From positions 85,325,447 to 85,389,446 of the forward strand of contig OX344761.1 of assembly GCA_947034895.1 (NCBI GenBank): a stretch of 64,000 bases of DNA, in the 5' to 3' direction. Of the stretch, positions 35,400 through 47,210 are shown piece after piece; positions within the stretch are counted from its first letter, which is position 1, and each line of letters opens with the position of its first letter. The stretch is from Rhytidiadelphus loreus (taxonomy: Eukaryota; Streptophyta; Bryopsida; Hypnales; Hylocomiaceae). The position numbers and the translations under genes are program-made. Below the pieces are notes generated by a model. The model made no database searches and had not been told where the DNA came from. It saw only the letters and a list, made by a program, of their open reading frames with translations.

Positions 35400-36070
35400 C
35401 TTATTGGACCACTAAATTTTTTTCCTTGAATTAATTTTTAAAAATTATTTCTGCTCATTTCCAGTTTTCATGCACTGACTCGGAACATTGTGAGTGCCAG
35501 ATCGATTTTGATTTGGGTCCAAATTTGCCACGTCGACACCACCAAAAAGAGTTCTTATCCACAACTCGATCAGGGTTTGGCCCTTGGGAGCATTCTCCGC
35601 TTAACCCGTTAATGCCCTGAGGCACCAAATTTTGGTGTCCACAATACTTTGAATTAAAATAAAACCTAACCAAGTTTGTATTTTGATTAGTTTGTATTTT
35701 TGAAATTTTCCTTTTGAAATCTAGTTTTAGCATGAAAAATCTATTTTGAAAATGAATGATTATGATTTTCCAATTCAAGATTTGGAGGAAATAACACATT
35801 AAAAATTCATTTAAAAAAATTATAGAGTAGATTTTGAGAAGCCATAAATTGATTGGGGTTTTGCATATTATGTCCTCTAACTCCATATTTTTTGGTGACC
35901 AATATTTTAGATTTGACATGTGAAAAGACAATTGAAAAATTCCAAATTTTGTTTCACAGTTTTAGCACCCTCAAGATCAAACATTATAATATTTCAATCC
36001 ATAAGTAATATTGTTGTGTTTACTTTTCTAATGTGATATCTATAATGTCTAGTTTGAATTTGTATGGTTA
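35400..36070. other. AT-rich spacer, with a single TTAACCC end
   Basis: A TTAACCCGTTAATGCCCTGAGG sequence near 35603 looks like one end of a TTAA-type element, but no partner end was found. A 158-codon minus-strand frame at 35455-35931 has no family signature and AT-driven composition. Confidence 0.35.
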
Positions 36071-36628
36071 GAGCATCACCCCCGTCTTCCAAAATGGAGT
36101 AGTGATTGGGCTTTGCAAACGAGGTTGAAATGGACTGTCCTACCTTTACTCTTGTTGGGAAGGGAGTGAAGTGGTTCTGTGAGGCTGAACAAATGAAGGT
36201 TTTGAAATGTTGCCAAGGTTCAAAAAGTACTATAGGTTGTGAAAATTCAGTAGTTTTTCTCTAAGCTACTAAAAGCAATGACGTTAGCATGCAAGGCTAG
36301 AAATGTAAGTATATGAGCGTTGAGTCTAGGTGTAAGTAGGTACTCTACAACTATTGATGGTGTGTATAACATACATACTTATAGTATTCACTATTGTTTA
36401 CAAATACCATGGAGAATAATCATATTCATATAAATTTGTTTTTTATTATAATGTCATCATACTTTCTACACCCAAAATCCTATATTCTTATTCAACAAAT
36501 TAATGAGATGATTGCAATGCTACTCTACCTAAGTATTATTATAAAATGTATTTCAAACAATTTAATCGTCATTTAATGTGCCCTCCAAAGTATAAACTAA
36601 TGTTATCAACATGTACCTTATGTCCTAA

Positions 36629-36891
36629 GAGCATCCCCACCAACATGTTCTCTATCCCCAAACTTGGGACCTCAAACTAGTCAACCTTGACTTTATAGGG
36701 ATGAGACCTCGCGAGTTCTCTATTTGAGCTCCAATATAGGGAATTAGGCCCAACTTTTACTGAGTTCTCTATAAATTTGGGGTAGAGATCTTGTTTGGAG
36801 ACCGGTGCGTGCAAACTTTTGTATCCCCATCCCCATCTGAGGTCCTCTCCCTAAATTTTTAGGGATACAGAACAGATTGGTGGGGATGCTT
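36629..36891. mobile_element. PIF/Harbinger-type miniature element
   Basis: 263 bp with ends GAGCATCCCCACCAA and, as reverse complement, AAGCATCCCCACCAAT, flanked on both sides by TAA. The size, ends and three-base duplication fit a Tourist-like miniature element of the PIF/Harbinger superfamily. Confidence 0.65.
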
Positions 36892-37832
36892 TAAGACCTT
36901 CCTTTTAATGCCCACAAATGTTCAATGAGGTCATTTCTAAGTGTGTTGTGTGTATTTTCATTGTGAATTGATTCGAGTCCTCTAAAGGACCAAATGGCAT
37001 TTTTTGGCAACAAAGTGATTTTAGGTAGCTCACTACAAATGGAATTTTTTATTTTTTTTCTTTGAAACTTTCACACATGTGCCCAAGGAATAGCTCTAAG
37101 ATGAAATAATTTTCATAACTTTTGACTACATGGTTAAAAAGTTTAAATCACTTTTTTAAGAAATAACTTTATTTAATTGATTTTCTAGATTTATATATGT
37201 GTGGAAAGATTTGAATGATTCCATTTTCATTAACAAGATGAAAGTTATGAGGAGTTTTAGTTTGCGAGTAGTTATGGATTTTTTACTCTAAAATAAACTT
37301 TGAAGTCCTTTATTTAACTCAATTTTCAATATTTTTTGAAAAAAATAAAATCATAGAATGTAGATTGTTTGTTACAACATTACAAAAATTAGGAATTAAC
37401 ATTTTTCAATTCTATAACAAAATTCTCAACAATGTAGTATTTTGAATCATTCTCTATTTTTTTCTATTTATTATTTTTTTCCTAAATGTTGTACAATTCA
37501 AAATGATCTGAAAATTTTCAAGCATGAAGACAACTTGCCTCTACAAATGAATTCAAAGAAGCACCACCATTTGGGACATTTTTCATACAAATGTGACCTT
37601 GTGAAGTGCAGCTGCCCAATTTTTTGTAGGGCCAAAAAAATGATATTTGTCACTTCAAACACTAATATCTTGCAATCTACATGGTAGAAATTTCTGAATT
37701 TTTTTTTCACATATTATCAAAACAATGTACTATAAGATCTTATAGTTAGGTGTGTCCAAATAGTGTTTTTTTCTAAAATTTGGTACTTGTACTAGAAATG
37801 ATAGTTTGGGAGCATTTTTGGTGAAAACATAG

Positions 37833-38370
37833 TCAAAAACCTTTAGGGTTTAATGCACGTCTTAATGGTTGCATGTCAATAGGTGGGTTAATAGGCTCAA
37901 AGTCTTGGTCTCTTTCATCTTCAATTATCATATTATGCATGATGCTACATGCCACTAAAACATCATGTAAGGTACCTAAATCCCATTGTCGACTTGGATT
38001 TTGAATTATAGCCCATTCAAGAGCCCATCTTGCTTGTAGAACACCAAAACAACATTCCACATCTTTGTGGGTAGTTTCTTACATCTTCGCATAGTGCTCT
38101 TGTTTATTCTCCTTGGAGATCGTGAATGGTTTGGACAAAGATACTCCACTTGGGATAGATTCCATTTGTTAGTAGATAGTATTGTGGGTATTGATGACTA
38201 TTAACTTCGAAACTCATACCTTGCGATTCTCCCCTTAAAAAGTTTGCTACCAATGGACTTTGGTGTTAAACATTAATGTCATTGTTGACTCCAAGTAATC
38301 CAAAATATGCATGCCATATCTACAAACTTTGATCAACAATTGCTTCTAGAATTACAGAGTTGAAGCCCAA
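37833..38370 (-). pseudogene. Broken PIF/Harbinger (plant transposon protein) transposase
   Basis: The open 3' part at 37833-38060 reads CFGVLQARWAL, then MHNMIIEDERD and the end RRALNPKGF. These are hallmarks of the plant transposon-protein family (HARBI1-like DDE nucleases). Upstream on the minus strand, to about 38370, the frame continues as IVDQSL, NNDIN, SPLVANFLRGES, YYLLTNGIYPKWSIFVQTIH, interrupted by at least three stop codons and a frameshift. Only the C-terminal half of the catalytic region is present. It is inactive. Confidence 0.8.
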
Positions 38371-38885
38371 TGTGGTCAGAATAAGAGTTTGACATCATGT
38401 GGTTACTGAAAAATTTCAATTTGTTTCCCATAATAGTACAAGTGTGAGAAACAGTGAGAATAATTGAAATAATGTTTTTTTGACAAATTATGAATTTGTT
38501 ATGAATTTTGAAGTGTTCAATGTATTTTTGCCCATAGAAGTCTGTAGACTACCTTAAAACCAACAAAATGTAAATCCGTCATGCTCATTTGGCTCACCTA
38601 AAGCAAATTCTCACAATGAATTTTCACTGAAAAATTATGAAGTAACTAACTACTCCATTATTGTCATGTAGTTCTTTGCCAAGTGAATAAATTTCTTTGT
38701 GTCTCAGTGAAGACTAGAAAATGCAACATTCTGAATCTAGTATTTTGACCATGTTTGCAACATAACCTTCTGTATGAAATGCTTTGGCTATGGCTTCCAC
38801 TGACTTTTATTCTCTCCAATGCAATAATCTTTTTGCTGGTGGAGTGAACTGCTATCAAGTCCCCACATATCATTCTCCCATGCCT

Positions 38886-39299
38886 TAAGGTAACATGCTC
38901 TAAAAGTGCCCATTTACGGGCTGTTCCACCTTTTTCATATGCTTATGGAGACCGTAAGAATTTTGGATTATTTTTCAGAGAAAGACAAATGAATTCGCCA
39001 GAGAACCCAAGTGGTTTCGTAATTTTCCAAGCATTTTTGAATTACTTATGGATTTTCAAAGATTTGAGGCGTAGGCACCTATTTGTGATCATAGGTCTCC
39101 CAAAATACGTCCACTTGCAACTTGTAAAGAAATTTGCAGAAATCAAAGACAATGATTGGCTCTCACAATAGAAAAACAATTTTTCCTTGATGCATTCAAT
39201 TGCTAAATTGGTCCATTTAAAGATCACCCCATCTCCATTTTCCACCTAAAAATAGGGGCGGTTTGAAGAAGATGGGCGCATTTAGAGCATGTTACCTTA
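38886..39299. mobile_element. Miniature element with 19-bp perfect inverted ends
   Basis: TAAGGTAACATGCTCTAAA at 38886-38904 is exactly inverted at 39281-39299, and pairing continues imperfectly (AGTGCCCAT against TGCGCCCAT). The 414-bp element contains only short frames. The target duplication is unclear; CTTA or TTA are possible if the ends begin inside the repeat. Confidence 0.6.
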
Positions 39300-40060
39300 T
39301 GTCAAAAAGCTCAAGCTCCGAAACCTTGGAGTCGTTGAATAATGTAATTTTCTTCACTGAGATGGAGCACATCTGTTAATTGCAGCACTTGGAAGCGTGT
39401 TTGTGACTTCAACGCTCTCTAAATATCAAAAGATGCAAAAGAATTTAAGTGAAATGCAACACCATCCTGTACCATATGTCCACATTACCAGGGCAATGGA
39501 ATGAAATCATTGGACTGATTTTAGCAGAGCTCTTCAGATGCCAATTACTCTTTTCCTTTGCATCTGACTGAAGGTAGTCTAGAAGGTTGAATCTTTGAAG
39601 CAGCTGAAGTTCATTGCTAATCTGATTTAAGCTTGGATGCTCTCATCCAGTAGGTTCAAATTTCCCACGGTGAGAGGTAGAGCCTGGTGCTAGGGTTACA
39701 CAACCTCAACTCTCAATCCGACTACAACTTTGAATGCAGTTATTTCTGAGAATCTCCATTTGAAGCATTAGGGCAGAGTAGAGACCCAGCATTTGAAGCA
39801 TAAGGGCAGTAGAAGGTCTCTGTAATCACCCATCATTTGCACCAACATGGGCCCTACTTTTGCGTACAAATTTCCTCCATCGAAACGTTTTTATTTGATT
39901 TGAAGCTAATCTACAAGAGTTTATCAAGAAGACACATGTTCAAACACAATCCCACCTTCAAAGCTGCTGAGGATTACTCTTTTAGATCTTAACATACAAC
40001 TGCTTGAAGCAAGCCAAGGCACCTTGAACTAAAGATGTTGTGTAAAGGGACGATATAAAC

Positions 40061-40229
40061 CTTCAGCAAAGATTCTAAAGAGGGAGGTGGGACTACAAAC
40101 ACGGATTGGGGACGACGATAACTAGAATAGTCCTGGGCCGATATCAAGCCGGGTGGATGCTGGGAGCTCGGGCAGAATTCTGGTGCGGGCAGCATGGGGT
40201 CCCTGGTGTTTTGCTGAAAACGTTGGGGA
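40061..40229 (-). other. Exon-like open segment, product unknown
   Basis: On the minus strand a 169-bp segment is bounded by an acceptor (AAAACAG) and a donor (CTGAAG|GTTTAT) and stays open across both. It encodes a Pro/Ser-rich stretch (LPAPEFCPSSQHPPG, SVFVVPPPSLESLL). GC content is higher than in its surroundings. No neighbouring exons were found. It could be a remnant or captured exon. Confidence 0.25.
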
Positions 40230-42455
40230 CTGTTTTCACTTATCAATGGGAATTGTCCATTTGTTTCAAAAAAAAAAATGTCATGGACTTAGTGCCGAGG
40301 GACGCCGAGAACACAAAAGGGTGGCTTCGGCTCCGGTTTTTTTACCAGTAGCAAAAATCGCGAATCCTAATTTCGTAAACCCCGTTCACACTAGTACCCA
40401 GTATGGAATTCTAGATTTTAAGATATGCAAGGGTTTGGGTAAGGAGAACTTAAATTTTGGAGGGGCTAGATTTGAGGCACCTTCACAAGCCTCATACTAG
40501 GGTGGGTACCTCAAAACCGCCACTTTTGCAACTATGCGTAGTTACTACTTTTAGATTGTTTTAATTTCCACTTTCTTGTTGGCAAGTAAAAGGAGGTTCT
40601 AACGCACGAAAGAACGCGATATTTAAATGTTATATGCCAAAGTTACAAAGGATCAAAGTTTTTTTGATAGGTGTTCTAAAATTGTTTCTTCAACATATGT
40701 ACATATTGATTTTGAAGATGTATATGGAGCGATGATGGTGATTTTGGTTGTACCCACACAATATTCTTGTTGGTATGAAGGTCGTGATCTTGTTAGAAAA
40801 CTGAAGAGATTCAAATGAGTTCCATGCTAAAGATGGAGACAAAAATTTGATGGCAATAATAGGTAGATGGTCGAAATGAGTTATTCTATAGTACTTTAAT
40901 TTTAATTGTAGTTGTGCTCTATTTTTCATTGGGAGTCCAACTCTCAATTGAGGTATCCATCTAATACGTAACAACAACAAAAAATCTTTAATAATCACTT
41001 ATATATATATTATTGGTTGTATAGATTTATGTATATCTAGAAAGCTTTTAATCTCTCCATTTTGATTAATGAAATGAAAGTTATGAGGAGTCCTAGTTTG
41101 TCAAAGTTTGCGGGTAGCTATGGAATCTCCACTCTAAGAGAATCCTTAAAGTCCTTTATTTGACTCATTTTTCATTATTTTTGGAAAAAAATAAAAACAT
41201 TAGGTGCATCTTATGTATTACAACATTATAAGCATTGAGATTTTCAATTCCATAAATAAACTATTAATAATTTAGTAATTTTAATCAATTTTTATTTTTT
41301 TCTACTTTTTATTATTATCCTATATGTTGTACAATTCCAAATAGTATGAAAAAATTTAGCATGTAGCCAACTTGCCTTGAAGAACGAATCCAAAGAAGCA
41401 CCACCATTTTGGACATTTTTTCATACAAATGCGACCTTATGAAGTGCAATTGCTTTGTCTTTGACAAGACCAAAAAAAGGATTTTTGGCACTTCAAATGC
41501 TAATATCTTGTAATGTACATGGTGGAAATAACTGAATTTTTTTTCACATCTTTTCAAACCATTGTAATACAATATCCTATGGTTACATGTGTCCAAATTT
41601 ATTTATTTCTAAAATTTGGTAATTTTAAATTTTAAATATTCATAGTGTATTGCATTGTGATTAATGTTGTATTGAGCCAATATAATATTTTATACATAAT
41701 TGCAGTACACCATGAGTATGTGTGTAATATTGTTAAAATGCAGCACTGCAAGAGGATGCAGTACTATTAATAGTATATTTCATTGTGTCATTACTTTAAT
41801 AGCATTGATGCAATATTGCAAAAATATTGTAAAAAAGACTTTTTGTTTATGCATTGCAATCGTTATCTATTTAAATAGTAATTACTATCATTTATAGAAA
41901 TACAATATGAATAGAATATAAATGTAATATTAGAATTTTTTTTAAATTTATTATTATTTTTATATAAACGCAATACTACATATAGTATTGCAAAAATATT
42001 AGCTAGTATAGCTCCTATTGCAATAGTACATCAATATTGACGGAGTGAGGGGGCACTTTCCTGATGAATGCTTTCCCTATCCCTATCCAAATGATTTTCA
42101 TCCAGATAGGGAAGAAAACTCCCCCACCAACATTCCCTATCTCTAAAATTTTAGAGAAAAGGAGGGTCCAAATTTTCCAAATGGGATGATGGATAGGGAA
42201 CCCAAATGGAGTAATCCCTTAACCACTTTTCACCTTCCCAACATGAGTTGTGCTTCATTGATTTATGGGAGTACTTTTCATTTGGCCTTGTTACTATTTC
42301 TATAGTTCCCTTTTGACTTCTCCCTACTTCTATTTAGCAATAAGTTGAAAATTTAGGAAAGAACTAGTAGGAGCTTCTCTTCCCCATCCCCATCTATGCT
42401 CCCCTTCATCCCAATGGAGATAGAGATAGGGAAGACATTGATGGGGATGCTCTTA

Positions 42456-45400
42456 TCTAGGTACCTTCGAGAAGCTATTTGCCAACTCATGTATTTTTCA
42501 AATATTTTTCAGAAATTGAAAAAGTTGAAGGGAAGTCATTATTTTACAAGAAATCAAGAATCAAGACATTCCAACAAGAAATTAATTTCTTTTGGTGATA
42601 TTTCAAAGTTTATACGGACTAAAAATTGGTAAAGTGTGGATAGATTCTTGTTGCACCGCACAATGATGTATCCCCTCTCCCTGTGCATTGCCATGATGCC
42701 AAAGGGGTGCTAAGGTTGTGATGATAGGTGAATGCTAGATGCAAATGAGAGGATTCAATAGATGTCAAAATTGGGAGAGTGACAGCATTGGGTTGTTTGA
42801 AAATGACAAAGTTTAAAAAGTAGTTTTAGAAATGAGCATAAAACAATTGCAAGCACAAATAATAGTTATTGCATTCGGCTCATTCATGTGAGGTTCAAGT
42901 TGTCACATAAAAGCTTAGTTTAGTCTTGTCATCAATACTAATGGAGATTAGAGATAGTGTTTGTACTTGTAAAGTAATTCAGAAGTGCGTGACATTTAGA
43001 ACTCAATTGGGTCAAAAGGGTCATAGCCAATCATTTAACCCTTAAAGGACATTGAGGACCCAAATTGTCCAATGAATGACTTTATTGTTTAATGCAAAAA
43101 AACAAAGAATGCACGTACTAGTCTATTAATTGGAACATTTTGCTGACTACCTTGGTCATGGGGGCACTATCCATCTAGTATTAAAAATAACCTACATTAA
43201 TTATGAGTTACCTTCATTTAGAAAATGTACTAAAACAATAGATTGGACACTTTCATGACCACCTCTCACTTCACACTACTTTCAAAGGCCATGACCTCTA
43301 ATGGTTGGTCTTCCACTTTACACTACCTCCAAAGTCATGGACCTTGAGAGGTTTTCTTCAAGGCATCTCAATTTGAGTTTAAAGAGGCCTCAAACAACTT
43401 GATAGAACCTCCACCTTGAAACCTTAACCTTGTGCCTTATAAATTTGTAAGTTTCTAAATTTGAAAATTGTTGAATATATTTAATTTTGAATTGAAAATT
43501 AATAATTTATAAATCTATAAATCAATTTTTAACATCTAGCTAATAAATTTCATCAAATTTCAAAAATAGAGGCTTTAAAATTTCAAAGTCGTAGTTATGA
43601 TAGCTTCAAAATTTAATGGCTTCAATGATGATGACTTTGAATTTTCATGGATTTAACTATGATTGCTTCAAAATTTAATGGATATTGTTGTGGAGTCTTT
43701 CAAATTTTCATGGCTGTAATCATCAATGTGACTTTCAAATTCTCATGGTTTTAGTCATGTTGCCTCATAGAAAAATGTGTAATGCACTTCAACCCGATAG
43801 TTGCTCAAAAATTGGCTAAAAGACAAAAAGTAAAGATAATTTGAATTGTTAATTTTGATAATTTTAAAAACACTTTGATTGTGTTTTTTATGATTGAGCA
43901 TGTCTTCAAGACATTAGATTTGAAAAGCTTGAATTTTGTGATGCGTTTGAAGTACAATTATGAAAGTTTATAAAAAAATTTAATTAATCTCAAACATTTC
44001 ATATAAAAGATAATTTTTCTTTTCTAATTTACAGATAAATTAAATATTATCATAAGACCAAATTTATTAGAAGTATATGAAGTATTTTTTAGAGTAGGGA
44101 TTTTTGCAACAAAAAATTTAGTTTGAAAAATATACTTAAACAATAGTTTGCCAAAAATATATGTAATCACAATAGATACACTTATTTTGACATGTTATTT
44201 TTTCTATACTATCATCTTTTTTTACCTAGAAAAACCTCTAGTAATACGTACATTAAATTTTTAACCTAATAAGTACAGTTAGAAGGAATGTCACTTTCTT
44301 TTTTGATAATTTTTCTTTTCCTCTATCAAATTAAAACCCTTGTAATTTAGATTTGACTTCCAATGAATAAATAATATTTCATCCAAATATGTGGATGTAA
44401 ATTCATTTTCATATCAGAATATATTGCAACTCATTGTTGTAATTGAATTTTCCTTAAGAAAATCACCAATATTCATTACAACTCTTCTTCAATGTCCGTG
44501 ATTATTATTTTTGTACCAAAATTATTGGAAATATATGTGAGTACTTTTCAAATCTTAAACAAATTTGGTGTCCTTAAATTTTATTTTTGTTATGACAAAT
44601 TGGAACAAAGATTTGACTGAAAAAACTCATGATATGCATTTGTACGTGATTATACAATATATTGGGTAATTATTTGAATCTCTACTTAAAATTAGGTCTT
44701 ATTCTTTTAATTTAATGCAAAAACAATATGAACAAGTGATAAGTAATATCTTCACTTTGTTGAATCTAAGACAATTACATTTGCACCTATTTCAGCTAGA
44801 AAGTTCTCAATTAACCTTTTGTGAATATGTAATAGTTTGTCAAATACATTCTACAACAACAAAGGTTACATTAAATTGAATTTTGTAGCTATTTAATAAT
44901 ATTTAAAAGCAAAGAGACTTAATTTCAATAATTTGGGTTGTCATACTTTTTCAATTATTCATTGTATATTTTGCTTACAAATTGAAAAACATGTAATAAT
45001 CTTACAACCTAATGATTTCAACTTTTAAAATGTAAGTTCAAAACAAGTAAGAACTTTGATAAATATTCAAATAATACAAACAACATATACATTTGAAAAA
45101 ACAATTGTATTTTTAAGAGAAATTCATAATTAACTAGTTAAAGATCCAACACTTAAGTGATGAAATAAATATTATGTATGAAGTTGCATATTTAGATTGT
45201 CCAATCAACACTAACTAAACACCAACTAAATAAATGGAGAGAAGTATTTTTTTTTAAATTTTATTCTAAATTTTATAAACAACATGAAAGATTTTACTAC
45301 TTGGCTATATTATAAATTGTATGATGTGAAATCTTATATAGATTCAAATGCTTTTACAGTTATAGATTCAATTTGTATGCATTATTTCAAAAACATTGTT

Positions 45401-46091
45401 TGATGTTAATATTGTAAAATCGTACTGCAAAAAAACCCACAAAAAAATTGCATTTTTTGTATTAAATTTTTTATAGATTTTAGACCATATCATTCTTTGG
45501 GAATATAAGAACTAAAAAAAATACTATTTAATAATATGAGAGGAATTGTTGTATTTAAATTTTATTTGATGATTTCTAATACAACAATAACATGATATAG
45601 TCATAATCATTGAATTTTTAAAATTGTTTTGTATTATTAAAAACAATAAAAGCTTCGTATATTCCATGTTTAATTTTATATATATCCAATGAAATGGAAA
45701 GTCTTTATATAGGTCTTTTTAAAAATAATTATTAATATAATTACATTAAAATTTTCAATAATTGTGGAACTTATTGTTTATTGTACTATTCTTTGTAGAG
45801 CAAGGATTATTTATGATATTTAAAAAAGAATTGAAACTTGAGGGTCATAATTTCTTGACTCAATACTAGCAGTCCAATTCTAATGGAAAAAATGGTGCTA
45901 TATTATTTTTTTTTAGAGTTTGTATATGCCCTCAACCTTCAACAGTATACCTGACCTACGCATGGTGTGATTATAGTGAAGTCTTTTTAAAAAGCATCGA
46001 TTTCAATATAAAATTTTAATTCAAAGCCCATATAAGTGCTATAGAATTGGTTTTGTAATGATCTTATTTAAATGACAATGGAATATTTGTT
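42456..46091. other. Very AT-rich gene desert upstream of WDR92
   Basis: No gene was recognised. A TTAACCCTTAAAGGACA end lies at 43035-43051. From about 43440 onward the sequence is extremely AT-rich with no long frames. No obvious promoter elements were identified next to WDR92. An acceptor-like TTTTAG at about 46101-46106 precedes its start codon. Confidence 0.4.
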
Positions 46092-46109
46092 GTGATAAAT
46101 TTTAGAGAA

Positions 46110-47210
46110 ATGGATGCAAAAAATCGACCTCAAATTTTACAACATGTACTTGAATCATTGAATCTTACTGTATATGAAACATTGTGGGTGCCATGTAGTG
46201 CACGGTTTGTTGTATTGGGAGGAAGTGCAAGAAATTCAGGTATTATACAAATTTACGAGTTAGAGGGATCAAAAATAAAGAAATTGAAGCAATCTGAAAA
46301 ACACTACACTTTCAAATGTGGGACTTTTGGAGCATCTAGTCTAATTGAAAGACATCTTGCTACAGGTGATTTTAAAGGAACTTTGTTTTTGTGGGATTTG
46401 GAACGCTTGAGTTTGCCTATATGGCACGTGAAAGCCCATGACACTATTATCAATGCCATGGATGGATGTGGTGGTTTAAATATTGGTTATGGTGCTCCAG
46501 AAATTGTAACTGGTGGACGTGATGGTCGTGTTCGCATTTGGGATCAAAGGAACAAAAGTGATCCTGTTATGAGTTTTGAACCAACAAAAGTAGCCAAAAA
46601 TAAGAATGGTGTTGATGGAACCCCACGTGATTGTTGGTGTGTAGCTTTTGGAAATTCATTCAATGATGAAGAACGGTGTGTATTAGCTGGCTATGATAAT
46701 GGGGATATCAAATTATTTGATTTACGCATGGGTAAAGTGCGATGGGAGACATCATTAAAAAATGGTATTTGTGGGATAGATTTTGATCGAAAGGATATAA
46801 AGATGAATAAATTTGTGTGTACAACTTTAGAATCAAAACTCCATCTTTATGATCTCCGCACCTATCATCAAGATAAAGGTTATGCAAGTCTTGAAGAGAA
46901 GTTAAAGCATGGTACTACCGTTTGGGGAATAAAACACCTACCTCAAAATCGTGAACTTTTTGTCACACTTGGAGGTGATGGTTCCATTTCTTTATACAAA
47001 TATCATTATCCTGATCAACGAACAAAAAGGGATGGTGATAATCATGATTATGGTATTGTTGGTAAAGTAGAATTACTTAATAATGCAAAGTTGGCTCCAC
47101 AACCTATTTGTTGTTGGAATTGGAGTCCTGATAAGCAAGGATTGGCTGTATGTGGGTCTTTTGATCAATGCATTCGTACAATAGTTGTTACAAAATTGCA
47201 CAAGGCATAA
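46110..47210 (+). CDS. WDR92: WDR92/DNAAF10 homolog, dynein-arm assembly factor, no introns
   Basis: One uninterrupted frame of 366 residues from the Met at 46110, which aligns with the start of animal WDR92; a Met six codons upstream (46092) is less likely. Conserved blocks run the full length: WVPCSARFVVLGG, KCGTFGASSLIERHLATGDF, EIVTGGRDGRVRIWDQR, RDCWCVAFGN, LAGYDNGDIKLFDLRMG, LYDLRTYHQDKGYASLEEK, HLPQNRELFVTLGGDGS and the end VTKLHKA. The WD repeats form one beta-propeller. Known members work with the R2TP-type co-chaperone complex to preassemble axonemal dyneins, so the gene suggests flagellated sperm. Codon use is strongly AT-biased, like its surroundings, and there is no damage. Lack of introns in a genome where the other genes have many suggests a retrocopy, but no poly(A) tract or flanking duplication was seen. 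Confidence 0.93.
   Translation: MDAKNRPQILQHVLESLNLTVYETLWVPCSARFVVLGGSARNSGIIQIYELEGSKIKKLKQSEKHYTFKCGTFGASSLIERHLATGDFKGTLFLWDLERLSLPIWHVKAHDTIINAMDGCGGLNIGYGAPEIVTGGRDGRVRIWDQRNKSDPVMSFEPTKVAKNKNGVDGTPRDCWCVAFGNSFNDEERCVLAGYDNGDIKLFDLRMGKVRWETSLKNGICGIDFDRKDIKMNKFVCTTLESKLHLYDLRTYHQDKGYASLEEKLKHGTTVWGIKHLPQNRELFVTLGGDGSISLYKYHYPDQRTKRDGDNHDYGIVGKVELLNNAKLAPQPICCWNWSPDKQGLAVCGSFDQCIRTIVVTKLHKA

Larger units (their letters stand above)
36071..42452. mobile_element. Candidate PIF/Harbinger-type element, decayed and nested
   Basis: The left end TTA-GAGCATCACCCCCGTC (36068) and the right end GATGGGGATGCTC-TTA (to 42455) give matching TTA duplications and related inverted ends. TTA and GAGCATC-like ends are typical of PIF/Harbinger elements. 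The interval contains the broken transposase at 37833-38370 and smaller elements at 36629-36891 and 38886-39299. A 0.6-kb direct repeat (about 37180-37790 and 41015-41625) flanks the transposase. The outer pairing is inferred and could join separate elements. Confidence 0.35.

Noticed and set aside
35455..35931. 158-codon minus-strand frame
   Set aside because: Lys/Asn/Phe/Ile-rich as expected for AT-rich DNA, with no conserved motif or splice context.
40153..40500. 115-codon plus-strand frame
   Set aside because: It is antisense to the exon-like segment at 40061-40229 and has no family similarity that I can see.
37180..41625. LTR retrotransposon, because of two 0.6-kb direct repeats about 3.8 kb apart
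   Set aside because: The repeats lack TG...CA ends, no primer-binding site, gag or reverse transcriptase motif was found between them, and the enclosed coding remnant is a DNA-transposon transposase.
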